Positions 56,365 to 64,000 of a stretch of DNA of 64,000 nucleotides are shown here, in pieces (position 1 is the stretch's first letter; each line of letters opens with the position of its first letter). The DNA is from Halosimplex halophilum (GTDB lineage: Archaea; Halobacteriota; Halobacteria; Halobacteriales; Haloarculaceae). The DNA lies in NCBI RefSeq assembly GCF_004698125.1, contig NZ_ML214297.1:186001-250000 (forward strand), read 5' to 3'. The notes beneath the pieces were generated by a model. It did not search any database. It was not told where the DNA came from and saw nothing but the letters and a program-made list of their open reading frames with translations. The position numbers and the translations under genes are program-made.

Positions 56365-56703
56365 ATGGCAGAGGACGGTCCCGTCGACCCGGCCACGATC
56401 GGCGAGCGCGACGCGCCCCCCGTCGAGGAGAAGCCGTACAAGATCATCTTCGAGGCGAACAAGTGCTTCGGCGCCGGGAAGTGCGCGGAGGTCTCGGACA
56501 ACTGGACGCTGGACATCTCGACGGGGATCGCCAGGCCGGAGGCGTACTTCATCGGCGAGGACGAACTGGACGAGAACGTCCGCGCGGCGGAGGTCTGCCC
56601 CGCGAAGAAAGACCGGGGCGTCATCCACGTCGTCGACCGCCGCACCGACGAGGAGATCGCGCCCGACCCGAACGGCGACGGCACGCTCTCGGTCGACTGG
56701 TGA
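56365..56703 (+). CDS. Single-cluster ferredoxin ([3Fe-4S]/[4Fe-4S] P450-type)
   Basis: 112 residues. The motif CFGAGKC (Cys 34 and Cys 40) with a distant AEVCPAKKD (Cys 78-Pro) is the C-x5-C...C-P layout of small [3Fe-4S] ferredoxins that feed cytochromes P450, in which the second ligand of the usual C-x2-C-x2-C is not Cys. The N-terminus is a short acidic extension; the C-terminus holds DPNGDGTLSVDW. No P450 is nearby. Cluster type is inferred. Confidence 0.78.
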   Translation: MAEDGPVDPATIGERDAPPVEEKPYKIIFEANKCFGAGKCAEVSDNWTLDISTGIARPEAYFIGEDELDENVRAAEVCPAKKDRGVIHVVDRRTDEEIAPDPNGDGTLSVDW

Positions 56704-56861
56704 GGGGGTGGCCGGGGCGCCGACCTGGCCGTCCCGGTGGCTACCCGGATCGCGCGACGAACGAACGAGTGCGGTGTGCGGACTGCCGTAGCCGGTTCGC
56801 ATCGCGCCTCCTGACTACCGACAGCGGCGAAAACGGGCCGTGAGACCGGTCGAGACCGGCG

Positions 56862-57833
56862 TTACATGTAGCCGAGGTCGCGCAGGCGCTCCATCAGGTC
56901 CTCCTTGTCCTGGGCGCGGCCCGCGCGCTCGGTCGTCGATTCCAGATCCTGCTGCCAGGCCGGTTCCTCGGCGGCCTTGTCCGTGCTGACCTCGGAGCCG
57001 AGCGACCGGAAGCCGGCGAAGTACTTCGGCGAGACGGGGATGTCCTCCTGGGAGACGCCCTCGGGGAGGTCGTCGTCGGTCTCGGGGACGTAGCCCTCGT
57101 CGGGGAACTCGTCGACGGTGTCCGGGACCACGAAGTTCCAGAACGCCTCCCAGACGGCGGCCTCGTCGAACTGGAGGATGGTCTGGACCCGGTCGTGGGG
57201 CGGGTAGATGTCGGGGTCGTGGCGCGGCGAGAAGAACGTCTCGTCGGCGCGGGACTCCTGCTCGTCCCAGCGGATGCCCGAGATGATGCCGTCCACGTCG
57301 TGGGCCTCGATAGCGTCGTTGAGCGCGACGGTCTTGAGGAGGTGGTTGCCGACGTAGGTGTCCAGCAGGAACGGGAAGGTGTCCTCCTCGTACTCGAGGA
57401 TCTCGCGGACGTGGTGCTGGTTGTGCTCGGAGAGCTCGTCGATCGGGATGTCGTCGCCGGGTTCGAGGCCGTGCTCGTCGACGTACTCACCCACGTCCTC
57501 GTTGCGGGCCCAGATCACGTCCAGATCCCACTCGTCGGCCCAGTGCTCGACGAAGTCGATCAGCTCGTCGAAGTGCTGGTAGTGGTCGATGAACACGACC
57601 GGCGGGACTTCGAGGTCGAACTGGTCGGCGACCTCCTTGACGAAGTACAGCGTGAGCGTCGAGTCCTTGCCGCCCGTCCACATCACGACCGGGTTCTCGT
57701 ACTCCTCGAGGCCCTTCCGGGTGACCTCGATGGCCTTCTCGATCTTGTCGTTGACGTGCGGGTAGTCGGCCGGGTCCTCGCCTTCGCCTGCGCTGTAGTC
57801 GACGTCCAGGTAGTCGGGGAACTCGTCTGTCAT
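56862..57833 (-). CDS. PP-loop ATPase of the PAPS reductase / CysD family
   Basis: 323 residues. The adenine-nucleotide PP-loop VVMWTGGKDSTLTLYF (Gly 53-54, Lys 56, Asp 57, Ser 58) is followed by VVFIDHYQHFDELIDFV and the ISGIRWDEQESRADETFFSPRHD loop and a late helical tail. It lacks the C-terminal ECGLH Cys of PAPS reductases, so it is closer to the CysD subunit of ATP sulphurylase or a PP-loop ligase. No CysN/GTPase partner is beside it. TATA-like CTTAACC at 57860-57866 lies 30 nt before the ATG at 57833. Confidence 0.85.
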   Translation of the reverse strand: MTDEFPDYLDVDYSAGEGEDPADYPHVNDKIEKAIEVTRKGLEEYENPVVMWTGGKDSTLTLYFVKEVADQFDLEVPPVVFIDHYQHFDELIDFVEHWADEWDLDVIWARNEDVGEYVDEHGLEPGDDIPIDELSEHNQHHVREILEYEEDTFPFLLDTYVGNHLLKTVALNDAIEAHDVDGIISGIRWDEQESRADETFFSPRHDPDIYPPHDRVQTILQFDEAAVWEAFWNFVVPDTVDEFPDEGYVPETDDDLPEGVSQEDIPVSPKYFAGFRSLGSEVSTDKAAEEPAWQQDLESTTERAGRAQDKEDLMERLRDLGYM

Positions 57834-57897
57834 CGGTAATGAGATGTAATTAGCGCGCCGGTTAAGTTCTTTTTGGAGGACCAGTCGTTCGGCGTAT

Positions 57898-57987
57898 GTG
57901 ATCGTGTGTCAGGATCGCGGGGCGAGTGCGGCGGGCGGTCGTGTCGGTCGGAGGACAGAAGGGGGCGGGGGCCGAACGGCGAGGTAA
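57898..57987 (+). CDS. Putative GTG-started 29-codon leader ORF
   Basis: GTG at 57898 opens a basic Gly/Arg-rich frame whose TAA (57985-57987) overlaps the ATG of the SpoIIM-like gene (TAATG). The GTTAAG-type element at 57861-57867 is about 33 nt upstream. Weaker case than the other leaders because the start is GTG and no strong Shine-Dalgarno follows. Confidence 0.25.
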   Translation: MIVCQDRGASAAGGRVGRRTEGGGGRTAR

Positions 57988-58724
57988 TGAGCGGAGACAG
58001 CGACCGCCGGGAGACGGAGGGGAGCGCGGACCGAGGCGGGGATCCGGACCCGGCTCCGGACCGGACCCGAGACCCGGACAGATCGAACGGGGGGACGAGC
58101 GGGGGATCGATCCGGGCGCTGCACCGGGAGGCGCGGTTCACGCGGTGGCTGCGGTGGCACCTGGTCGCGGCGCTTTTCGTCTTCTTCGGGAGCGCGTTCG
58201 CGGCCTACGCCGTGGTCGGGTCGGTCCCAATCGCCCAGCTGGAGGCGCTGGTCGAGCAGCTCCAGGCGGAGGCGCCGGCCGACAGCCCCCTCCCCGAGCT
58301 GGCGTTCGTGCCGCTGCTGGTCAACAACCTCCGGGCGCTCGCTCTGATCGGGCTCGGGGCGATCACCGGCGGGCTGCTTTCGCTGTTCGGGCTGGTCGTC
58401 AACGGTGTCATCGTCGGCGCGGTGGTCTCGGTCGTCGTCCGCCAGACCTCCTGGGCGGTGATCCTCGCGCTGTTGCTCCCCCACGGGGTGATCGAACTCT
58501 CGGCGTTCTTCGTCGCGGCGGCGGTCGGGCTGCGGGTCCCCCACCGGGTCGTCCGCTACCTGCTCGGCTGGGACGAGACCCCGCTCAGCCGGGTCGAACT
58601 GTACGAACTCGCGGTCATCGCGGTCGTCCTCGTCGCCATGATCGTCGTCGCCGCCTGGATCGAGGTGTATCTCACCCGCGACGTGGCCGAGTGGCTCCTC
58701 GGCCCCGGCGCCCTCCCGGAGTGA
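57987..58724 (+). CDS. SpoIIM-family (stage II sporulation protein M-like) membrane protein
   Basis: 245 residues. A disordered, charged N-terminus (about 1-45) then five transmembrane segments (HLVAALFVFFGSAFAAYAVV, ALALIGLGAITGGLLSLFGLVV, GVIVGAVVSVVV, AVILALLLPHGVIELSAFFVAA, ELAVIAVVLVAMIVVAAWI). The family signature is LLVNNLRALALIGLGAITGG and VNGVIVGAVV, with LLPHGVIELSA. Archaeal SpoIIM-like proteins are of unknown function. The ATG at 57987 is preceded by GAGGT. Confidence 0.8.
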   Translation: MSGDSDRRETEGSADRGGDPDPAPDRTRDPDRSNGGTSGGSIRALHREARFTRWLRWHLVAALFVFFGSAFAAYAVVGSVPIAQLEALVEQLQAEAPADSPLPELAFVPLLVNNLRALALIGLGAITGGLLSLFGLVVNGVIVGAVVSVVVRQTSWAVILALLLPHGVIELSAFFVAAAVGLRVPHRVVRYLLGWDETPLSRVELYELAVIAVVLVAMIVVAAWIEVYLTRDVAEWLLGPGALPE

Positions 58725-58778
58725 CCGTCTCTCCGGCGGCCTTCAAGTTCGTCGAACGTCGAGTGAACCTTCGGTGGA

Positions 58779-58786
58779 GTTTTACG
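58779..58786 (+). promoter_or_regulatory. TATA-like box for the HalOD1 gene
   Basis: GTTTTACG centred 27 nt before the ATG at 58810. Confidence 0.5.
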
Positions 58787-58809
58787 TGGGACTGGAGAAC
58801 CCGCGCTCA

Positions 58810-59049
58810 ATGAGTACGACCGCACCAGGTCACGGCGACGACCACCAGCAGCCGAGCGAGACAGTCGTCTCGTCGGTCGCCGCCCACAAGGGCGTCGACG
58901 AGGTCGCGTTGCCGCCGCTGTACGAGGCGCTTGACCCGGACGCGCTCGACGCGCTGTTCACGACCGGCGGCGGCCGAGTGCGCTTCGACTACGCCGGCTG
59001 TACGGTCGAGTACGAGAGCGACGGCGGCGTCGACGTCCGCGACGCGTAG
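58810..59049 (+). CDS. HalOD1 output-domain protein, 79 aa
   Basis: Stand-alone HalOD1-like domain: ETVVSSVAAHKGVDEVALPPLYEALDPDALDALF followed by RVRFDYAGCTVEYES. In haloarchaea this domain is an output module of two-component systems and also occurs alone. Start at the ATG at 58810 fits the TATA at 58779; the ATG at 58774 would be inside the promoter. No receiver domain or kinase is adjacent. Confidence 0.85.
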   Translation: MSTTAPGHGDDHQQPSETVVSSVAAHKGVDEVALPPLYEALDPDALDALFTTGGGRVRFDYAGCTVEYESDGGVDVRDA

Positions 59050-59132
59050 GTCCGACAGCTCCGCGGCTGGCGACTGCGGCTACGGGGAAAAGCGGGGGGA
59101 GCGGGGACGGCGCGGAGATAGCAGGGCGACGG

Positions 59133-59738
59133 TCAGCCGGAGATGAACTCGTTGTCGCGCCAGTTGACGCCCTCGGAGTCCTCGTCCTCGCGGGGGTCCT
59201 CGACGACGTTGATCGAGGCCGGGCGGTCCTCGCCGTCGACGATGCGGACCGCCTCAAGGTCGTCGTCGGGCGAGGTGATGGCGGTGAGCGTGCCCTTCTC
59301 GGCCTCGCGGGCGATCTCGCAGAGCACGAGGAACATCTCGTACTGGAGGGTGCTGTTCTGCAGGACCGTCTCGCGGTCGCCCTTGAAGCAGGCGTACTCG
59401 ACCAGTTCCGAGGGGGGTTCCTCCTCTTCCTCCTCGAGGGCGCCCCACTGCGGGCCGCCCGCGGTGTCGGTCGTGTGGACGGGGGAGCTGTCCTCGTCCT
59501 CGTCCTCCTCGATCTCCTCGTAGACGCGGTTCTCCGTGACGCTGGCCTTCAGCTGGGCCGTGGGCGTGTACTTGCTGATGCTCTCGTCGGCGGAGACAGC
59601 GCTGATGATGAGCGTGTTGTTCCGGCGTGTGATGTCGACGTCCTCGATGTCCTCGGGGAGATCCGGGTCATCGAAGAAGTCGTACACGTCCTCCAGGGGC
59701 AGTTCCAGTGTCGAGTGGAGTCTGTATACGCGGGACAT
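59133..59738 (-). CDS. Haloarchaeal acidic protein of unknown function, 201 aa
   Basis: Begins MSRVYRLHSTLELPLEDVYD, which looks like a small alpha-beta domain, followed by RRNNTLIISAVSADESISKYTPTAQLKASVTEN. The C-terminal two thirds are very acidic (EEDEDEDSS, EEEEEPPSEL) with LVEYACFKGDRETVLQNSTLQYEMFLVL and a final WRDNEFISG. Conserved among haloarchaea from recall. Divergent from the DUF5788-like gene across an almost symmetrical TATA (CCCATATAGGGC), which could serve either direction. Confidence 0.65.
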   Translation of the reverse strand: MSRVYRLHSTLELPLEDVYDFFDDPDLPEDIEDVDITRRNNTLIISAVSADESISKYTPTAQLKASVTENRVYEEIEEDEDEDSSPVHTTDTAGGPQWGALEEEEEEPPSELVEYACFKGDRETVLQNSTLQYEMFLVLCEIAREAEKGTLTAITSPDDDLEAVRIVDGEDRPASINVVEDPREDEDSEGVNWRDNEFISG

Positions 59739-59798
59739 AGTTGGGTGAATCGCCGGCCGTCCGCTGACGACGGTGCTACACCCCCGTAGGACGCCCAC

Positions 59799-59810
59799 CC
59801 ATATAGGGCC
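59799..59810. promoter_or_regulatory. Near-palindromic CCCATATAGGGC element
   Basis: A TATA-like core in a symmetric GC frame between divergent genes. For the plus-strand ATG at 59826 it is about 22 nt away; for the minus-strand ATG at 59738 it would give a leader of about 40 nt. Confidence 0.4.
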
Positions 59811-59933
59811 TACCCTTCCGATCCGATGGGTCCTCGCCGTTCGCCCGCCGACGTGTCCGGTCCGTCCCGCCGGAATCCGCCACGGACGGAACCACCGCGT
59901 GGGTTTTTCACCGTCGAGACCGGACTGGCGAGC

Positions 59934-60383
59934 GTGCAAGAGTACGAGCGCAAACAGCTCCTGGAGCGCATCGGTCGCGAGGGAGCCACCGTGGGCGCGA
60001 CGATCCCCGAGCGCATCGAGATCCAGGGGGAGACGATCGACCTGCGGGAGTTCGTCTTCGAGATCAAGCGCCGCGAGACCATCCCGGCGGGCGAGCGCGA
60101 GCGCGTCGAGCGGGCGAAGACGAACCTCCGGCGCGAGCGCAGGGAGCGAAAGGAACGCATCGAGGAGGGCGACATCTCACGCGAGGAGGGCGAGCGGCTG
60201 GTCGAGGCGATCGTCGGCATCGACCGCGCGCTCAACGCCCTGGAGAACCTCGGCCCGACGAACCTCGAGGCGGAGATCGAGGCCCAGGAGACCGCCGACA
60301 AGAAGCGCTGGATGAACTTCCTCAAGAAGGCGCTGGGCGACGACCGGGACAGCCAGGGCAGCCACCGGTCGGGGTCGCCATGA
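59934..60383 (+). CDS. DUF5788-like haloarchaeal protein
   Basis: 149 residues from the GTG at 59934. Highly charged and helical: VQEYERKQLLERIGREGATVGATIPERIEI, EFVFEIKRRETIPAGERERVERAKTNLRRERRERK, EEGDISREEGERLVEAIVGIDRALNAL and AQETADKKRWMNFLKKALGDD. The conserved part starts at the GTG, which has TTTTTCAC (59902-59910) about 27 nt upstream; an ATG at 59826 would add an unlike Pro/Arg-rich segment. ATGA overlap with polX, so it probably works with the polymerase. Family number from recall. Confidence 0.75.
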   Translation: MQEYERKQLLERIGREGATVGATIPERIEIQGETIDLREFVFEIKRRETIPAGERERVERAKTNLRRERRERKERIEEGDISREEGERLVEAIVGIDRALNALENLGPTNLEAEIEAQETADKKRWMNFLKKALGDDRDSQGSHRSGSP

Positions 60384-62122
60384 GCCGCAACGACGAGATC
60401 GCCGACCGCCTCGAGGAGTTCGCCGACCGCCTCGAGGCGAAGGGCGTCGAGTACAAGCCCCGCGCCTACCGCCGCGCCGCCGAGAACGTGCGGGCGTTCC
60501 CCGGCGACGTGGCCGGCCTCGCCGAGGACGACGGCGAAGACGCGGTGGGCGAGATCGAGGGCGTCGGGGACGCCATCTCGTCGAAGGTCGTCGAGTACGT
60601 CGAGACCGGCGCGATCGAGGAGCTGGAGGAACTGCGAGCGGAGATGCCGGTCGACATCGAGGCGCTCACCCGCGTCGAGGGGGTCGGCCCGAAGACGGTC
60701 GGGAGCCTCTACGAGGCGCTGGGCGTCGAGACGCTCGACGACCTCGAAGCCGCGGCCGAGGCCGGCGAGATCCGCGAGGTCAGCGGCTTCGGCGAGAAGA
60801 CCGAACAGAACATCCTGGAGAACGTCGGGTTCGCCCGCGAGGCGACCGAGCGCGAGTCGCTGGGCGAGGCGCGGCCCCGCGGCGAGAGCGTCGTCTCGTA
60901 CCTCGACGGACAGCCGGGCGTCGAGCGGGTGGATCTGGCGGGGTCGCTACGCCGCTGGAAGGAGACCATCGGCGACGTGGACGTGCTCGTCGGGAGTGCC
61001 GAGCCCGAGCGGGTGGTCGAGGCGTTCACCGACTGGCCCGAGGCCGACACCGTCATCGAGGCCGGCGACCAGAAGGCCAGCGTCCGCTCGGGCGAGGTCC
61101 GGGTCGACCTGCGGGTGGTCGACCCCTCGGAGTTCGGCAGCGCCCTGCAGTACTTCACCGGCAGCAAGGACCACAACGTCACGCTCCGGAACGTCGCCAT
61201 CGAGGCGGACCTGAAGATGAACGAGTACGGCGTCTTCGACGTCTCGGAGGTGGACGACCCCGACGCCGACCAGCGGGCCGGCGAGCGCGTCGCGGGGGAG
61301 ACCGAGGAGGGGATGTACGAGGCCGTCGGCCTGCCGTGGATGCCCCCCGAGCTCCGGGAGAACTGGGGGGAGATCGAGGCCGCACGGGACGGCGAGTTGC
61401 CGGAGTTGGTCGCCGTCGAGGACGTGCGCGGGGACCTGCACACCCACACGGGCTGGTCGGACGGCGACCACACGGTCGCGGAGATGGTCGCGGGCGCCGC
61501 CGAGTTCGGCCACGACTACGTCGCGATCACCGACCACGCGACCGGGCCCGGGATGGTCGGCGGCGTCGGCGTCCCCGACGACGAACTCCGCGAGCAGCTC
61601 GACGAGGTGCGGGCGGTCGCCGACGAGGCCGACATCGGGGTGTTCTCGGGCGTCGAAGCGAACATCGGGGCAGACGGGTCGATCTCGGTGGCCGACGACC
61701 TGCTGGCCGACCTGGACGTGGTCGTCGCCTCCCCGCACTCCGGGCTGGACGGCGACGGCACCGACCGGCTGGTCGCCGCGGCCGAACACCCCGAGGTCGA
61801 CGTTATCGGCCACCCGACCGGCCGGTACATCAACCAGCGGTCGGGGCTGGACCTGGACGTCGAGCGGCTGGCGTCGGCCGCGGCCGAGCACGACACCGCG
61901 CTGGAGGTCAACGCGAACCCGGCGCGGCTGGACCTGGGCGGCGGCGCGGTCAAGGCGGCCGTCGAGGCGGGGGCGACGGTCGCCGTCAACACCGACGCCC
62001 ACCGACCCGGCGGGTACCGGCGCGTCCGCTACGGCGTCCACACGGCCCGGCGGGGCTGGGCCGAACAGACCGACGTACTCAATACGCGAGGCGTCGAAGG
62101 CCTGCGCGAGTTCCTCGAATGA
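60380..62122 (+). CDS. polX: Family X DNA polymerase with PHP domain
   Basis: Gap-filling repair polymerase. 580 residues. Two helix-hairpin-helix motifs (GVGDAISSKVVEYV and VEGVGPKTVGSLYEAL with SGFGEKTEQNIL), palm with the nucleotidyltransferase motif DLAGSLRRWKETIGDVDVLVG (GS...DxD) and DLRVVDPSEFGSALQYFTGSKDHN. The C-terminal PHP domain (about 350-580) has DLHTHTGWSDGD, YVAITDHATGPG, GVEANIG, ASPHSGLDGD and VNTDAHRPGG, suggesting 3'-5' exonuclease/AP-endonuclease activity. Overlaps both neighbours by ATGA, so three proteins are co-translated. Confidence 0.94.
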   Translation: MSRNDEIADRLEEFADRLEAKGVEYKPRAYRRAAENVRAFPGDVAGLAEDDGEDAVGEIEGVGDAISSKVVEYVETGAIEELEELRAEMPVDIEALTRVEGVGPKTVGSLYEALGVETLDDLEAAAEAGEIREVSGFGEKTEQNILENVGFAREATERESLGEARPRGESVVSYLDGQPGVERVDLAGSLRRWKETIGDVDVLVGSAEPERVVEAFTDWPEADTVIEAGDQKASVRSGEVRVDLRVVDPSEFGSALQYFTGSKDHNVTLRNVAIEADLKMNEYGVFDVSEVDDPDADQRAGERVAGETEEGMYEAVGLPWMPPELRENWGEIEAARDGELPELVAVEDVRGDLHTHTGWSDGDHTVAEMVAGAAEFGHDYVAITDHATGPGMVGGVGVPDDELREQLDEVRAVADEADIGVFSGVEANIGADGSISVADDLLADLDVVVASPHSGLDGDGTDRLVAAAEHPEVDVIGHPTGRYINQRSGLDLDVERLASAAAEHDTALEVNANPARLDLGGGAVKAAVEAGATVAVNTDAHRPGGYRRVRYGVHTARRGWAEQTDVLNTRGVEGLREFLE

Positions 62123-62727
62123 CCGGCGACGAGCCCGACACCGACGAGCGCGCGAGCGAGCGACGAGCCAGCACCGTGGCCGCCGACCCGGTCGAGGACG
62201 GAGGCGGTCGCGGCGACGGCGCCGACCGGGGCGACGGCGACGAACACGACAGCGACGACCTCCCCCAGGAGCCGGCGGGGGAGACGGCGCTGTTGCTCGA
62301 CACCATGCTCGGGAAGCTGGCGACGTACCTGCGGATGTGCGGGTACGACGCCGCCTACGCGGGCGAGCGCGGCGTCGAGGCCGACGACGACGTGCTGGCG
62401 CTGGCCCACACCGAGGGCCGGGTGCTGGTGACCCGCGACCGCGAGCTGGCCGCCCGCGCCGAGCGGTCGCAGTTGCTCTCGACCCGGGAGGTCACCGAGC
62501 AGCTGCGCGAACTCCGGCGGTCGGGGTTCGACCTCGAACTGTCCGACGAGCCCGCGCGTTGCTCGGCCTGCAACGGCCCGCTCGAACGCGTCGACCGGAC
62601 GGAGCCGACGCCCGACTACGCGCCCGAGACCCACGAGGAGACCGTCTGGCGCTGCCGGAACTGCGGCCAGCACTTCTGGAAGGGGAGCCACTGGGCGGAC
62701 GTGGCCGGCACGCTCGAAGACCTCTGA
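62119..62727 (+). CDS. Mut7-C (PIN-like) RNase-domain protein with zinc ribbon
   Basis: 202 residues. After an acidic, low-complexity N-terminus (about 1-52) the Mut7-C domain begins LLLDTMLGKLATYLRMCGYDAAY, with GRVLVTRDRELAARA, and ends in a zinc ribbon CSACNGPLERV...WRCRNCGQHFWKGSHW (about 148-188). PIN-like acidic residues (Asp in LLDTM, VTRD) are present, suggesting nuclease activity. Third gene of the DUF5788-polX operon (ATGA overlap). Confidence 0.85.
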   Translation: MTGDEPDTDERASERRASTVAADPVEDGGGRGDGADRGDGDEHDSDDLPQEPAGETALLLDTMLGKLATYLRMCGYDAAYAGERGVEADDDVLALAHTEGRVLVTRDRELAARAERSQLLSTREVTEQLRELRRSGFDLELSDEPARCSACNGPLERVDRTEPTPDYAPETHEETVWRCRNCGQHFWKGSHWADVAGTLEDL

Positions 62728-62761
62728 GCGGGAGCGCCGGCGGCGTCCGGCAAGCAACACG

Positions 62762-62770
62762 GATTAATAA
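62762..62770 (+). promoter_or_regulatory. TATA-like box for the DUF5797-like gene
   Basis: GATTAATAA centred 29 nt before the ATG at 62795. Confidence 0.6.
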
Positions 62771-62794
62771 CCCGGTGAACCTACCCCCGGACGA

Positions 62795-63289
62795 ATGACG
62801 CTATCGGACGAGGCCCGCGAGCGACTCGCGGACGTGGTGGCGCTCCAGCCGACGAAAAACGCCGAGCTGCAGGCCCAGTGGGACATGGACAGCGGGAGCG
62901 ACGTCCACCAGTACCTCGAATCCGAACTGAAGGACTACTACTACCGCGACGAGGACAGCCTCATCTGCGCGACGCCGGAGGCCAACCGCCTCGTCGGCGA
63001 CGACGTCGAGGGGGAGATCGACGAGCAGGTCGTCACCGTCCCCGCGCTGCAGGCGGCGACCATCGATGTCCTCCCCGACCACGACGCCGAGCCCCAGAGC
63101 GTCGTCGCGACGCTGCACGACCTCCGGGCGGCCGGCCGCGACCCCGAGGTCGACGAGGTGCGCTCGGCGCTGCGCTCGCTCGCCGAGAAGGGCGTCGTCG
63201 AGCGCGTCCAGAAGACCGTCCCGACCTACCGGCTGGCCGTCGAGCGCGACGCGCTGGAGGTCCAGCGCCTGGACGACGGCGACGACTGA
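62795..63289 (+). CDS. Haloarchaeal wHTH-like protein, 164 aa (DUF5797-like)
   Basis: Begins LSDEARERLADVVALQPTKNAELQAQWDMDSGSDVHQYLESEL, a helical segment typical of the haloarchaeal DUF5797 group, then strands DYYYRDEDSLICATPEANRLV. The C-terminal half, VRSALRSLAEKGVVERVQKTVPTYRL, has a winged-helix shape. Possible DNA-binding protein; function unknown. Leaderless start from GATTAATAA. Confidence 0.78.
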   Translation: MTLSDEARERLADVVALQPTKNAELQAQWDMDSGSDVHQYLESELKDYYYRDEDSLICATPEANRLVGDDVEGEIDEQVVTVPALQAATIDVLPDHDAEPQSVVATLHDLRAAGRDPEVDEVRSALRSLAEKGVVERVQKTVPTYRLAVERDALEVQRLDDGDD

Positions 63290-63350
63290 GAGACCCCGTT
63301 TCCCCCGTCGAACGGAGTCGTTTACGGGCCGGCGGTCGTAGGAGTCTGCA

Positions 63351-63674
63351 ATGACGGCCTTCGACCCGGAGAAGTTCGAGGACAAGTACGTCCACTACAT
63401 GGACGAGCTACAGACCGCCTACAGGAACGCCTACCAGCAGCTCCACGGCCGGTACGACTCGACGCTCCTCAAGGCGATCGACCGCCGGGTCCTCGACGGG
63501 AGCGAGCCGTTCTACGAAGGTGACGGCGAGTTCCGGGTCGAACTCCCGGCCAACCCGCGCGAACGGGCGGGAGACGTGCCCGTCGACGACGAGACGTTCG
63601 ACGCCGTTCTCGACGAGTTCGTCGACCGCATCGAGTTCGAGCTACGGCGGATCTTCGGGTTCGAGGACGACTGA
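63351..63674 (+). CDS. Haloarchaeal protein, 107 aa (DUF5783-like)
   Basis: Charged helical protein: FDPEKFEDKYVHYMDELQTAYRNAYQQLHGRYDSTLLKAIDRRVLDG, then EPFYEGDGEFRVELP and DDETFDAVLDEFVDRIEFELRRIFGFEDD. Matches a small haloarchaeal family from recall. No cysteine or membrane segment. Follows the DUF5797-like gene by about 60 nt. Confidence 0.72.
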   Translation: MTAFDPEKFEDKYVHYMDELQTAYRNAYQQLHGRYDSTLLKAIDRRVLDGSEPFYEGDGEFRVELPANPRERAGDVPVDDETFDAVLDEFVDRIEFELRRIFGFEDD

Positions 63675-63728
63675 GCGTGCGGAGACGGCGAGCGGCTGGA
63701 GCCACAGACCGGCGCGGCCGCCGCGACG

Positions 63729-63974
63729 CTACGGTTCCTCGTCCAGCCCCGGTCGCTGGCGCCGCCGCTGTCGTTCCAGCAGCCGCTTGATCCCCTTGCC
63801 GGGGCCGCCCGAGACGGGCCAGCCGTTCGAGCGCCACGCCGGCGGTTCCGGTTCGAACTCGGGGCAAGATCCCGAGCACTCGCCGGCGGTCGGGTGACAC
63901 TCCTTCGCGGCACAGCGGGGCAGGAAGCCCGCCCCGGCGTCGGTCAGCCGGAAGTGCCGGCAGTCGGGGCGCAT
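63729..63974 (-). CDS. Cys-rich small protein, possibly extending past the window edge
   Basis: 81 residues from ATG 63974: cysteines at DCRHF, RCAAKECHPTAGECSGSCPEF (about 5-37), then a basic tail LLERQRRRQRPGLDEEP. The Cys/His pattern could bind one or two metals. Upstream on the minus strand the frame stays open to the window end (GWRAYADT before the Met), so the true start may lie outside. Confidence 0.6.
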   Translation of the reverse strand: MRPDCRHFRLTDAGAGFLPRCAAKECHPTAGECSGSCPEFEPEPPAWRSNGWPVSGGPGKGIKRLLERQRRRQRPGLDEEP

Positions 63975-64000
63975 CGTGTCGGCGTAGGCGCGCCAGCCGC

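Noticed and set aside
57987-58020. CAGCGACCG string in the SpoIIM-like gene as another dispersed repeat copy
   Set aside because: The match is short and lies in coding sequence (MSGDSDRRE), where composition explains it.
1-64000. CRISPR array, tRNA, rRNA, IS element or prophage
   Set aside because: No regularly spaced direct repeats, no cloverleaf with a GTTCRA loop seen by eye, no DDE/tyrosine transposase or integrase frames, and no phage structural genes. A tRNAscan or HMM search would be decisive for weak cases.

Overview
The window is chromosomal DNA of an extremely halophilic archaeon (class Halobacteria). It is GC-rich throughout, the predicted proteins are rich in Asp and Glu, and many genes have a TATA-like box 25-32 nt upstream of the start codon with no room for a 5' leader, as in leaderless haloarchaeal transcripts. 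Gene content agrees: PAC2 protein, MptA, archaeal RPA with its associated proteins, PolX, HalX response regulator, HalOD1 domain, F420-type oxidoreductase, Ahb-type haem proteins and many small haloarchaea-only proteins. I cannot fix the genus. No rRNA, tRNA, CRISPR array, transposase or integrase was seen.

Layout. 0-13 kb: housekeeping and stress genes (partial BirA, UspA, Cys-rich copper-storage-like protein, amidohydrolase, HD phosphohydrolase, dual-specificity phosphatase, CARF-like wHTH regulator, degenerate Nudix, GlyA, rRNA methyltransferase plus PUA-like partner, PAC2, LysE-type exporter, second HD protein). 13-23.4 kb: a GNAT-zinc-ribbon fusion, a MinD-like ATPase, a P-loop-less RAD55-like protein, then a tight signalling cluster of vWA protein, Ser/Thr kinase-FHA, PP2C phosphatase, zinc-ribbon/FHA protein and zinc-ribbon membrane protein, followed by a Tat lipoprotein. 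23.4-34.9 kb: acyl-CoA synthetase with a palindromic operator, NAD kinase, KaiC-like ATPase, 2Fe-2S ferredoxin, S66 peptidase, PanB, TrxB and a riboflavin-pathway reductase. 35-39.4 kb: the RPA / RPA-associated protein / phosphoesterase operon behind three 18-bp iterons. 39.4-48.4 kb: repeat-rich spacer, SGNH hydrolase, CAP-domain protein, UxuA plus SMP-30 sugar-acid pair, flavodoxin, F420 enzyme and an FKBP with a Met/Gly tail. 48.5-51.7 kb: an ABC exporter operon with an AT-rich palindromic promoter and a terminal wHTH gene. 51.9-64 kb: Ahb siroheme decarboxylase fusion, HalX regulator, MptA, two UspAs, CysD-like PP-loop protein, SpoIIM-like protein, HalOD1 protein, the DUF5788-PolX-Mut7-C operon and small haloarchaeal proteins.

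The most notable points are the kinase/phosphatase/vWA/FHA cluster, a recurring arrangement in which a mini-ORF placed for leaderless initiation overlaps the start of a longer gene that has its own Shine-Dalgarno, the ABC and acyl-CoA synthetase palindromic promoters, the iterons before RPA, and two kinds of dispersed intergenic repeat. Family names are from recall; no database search was run.
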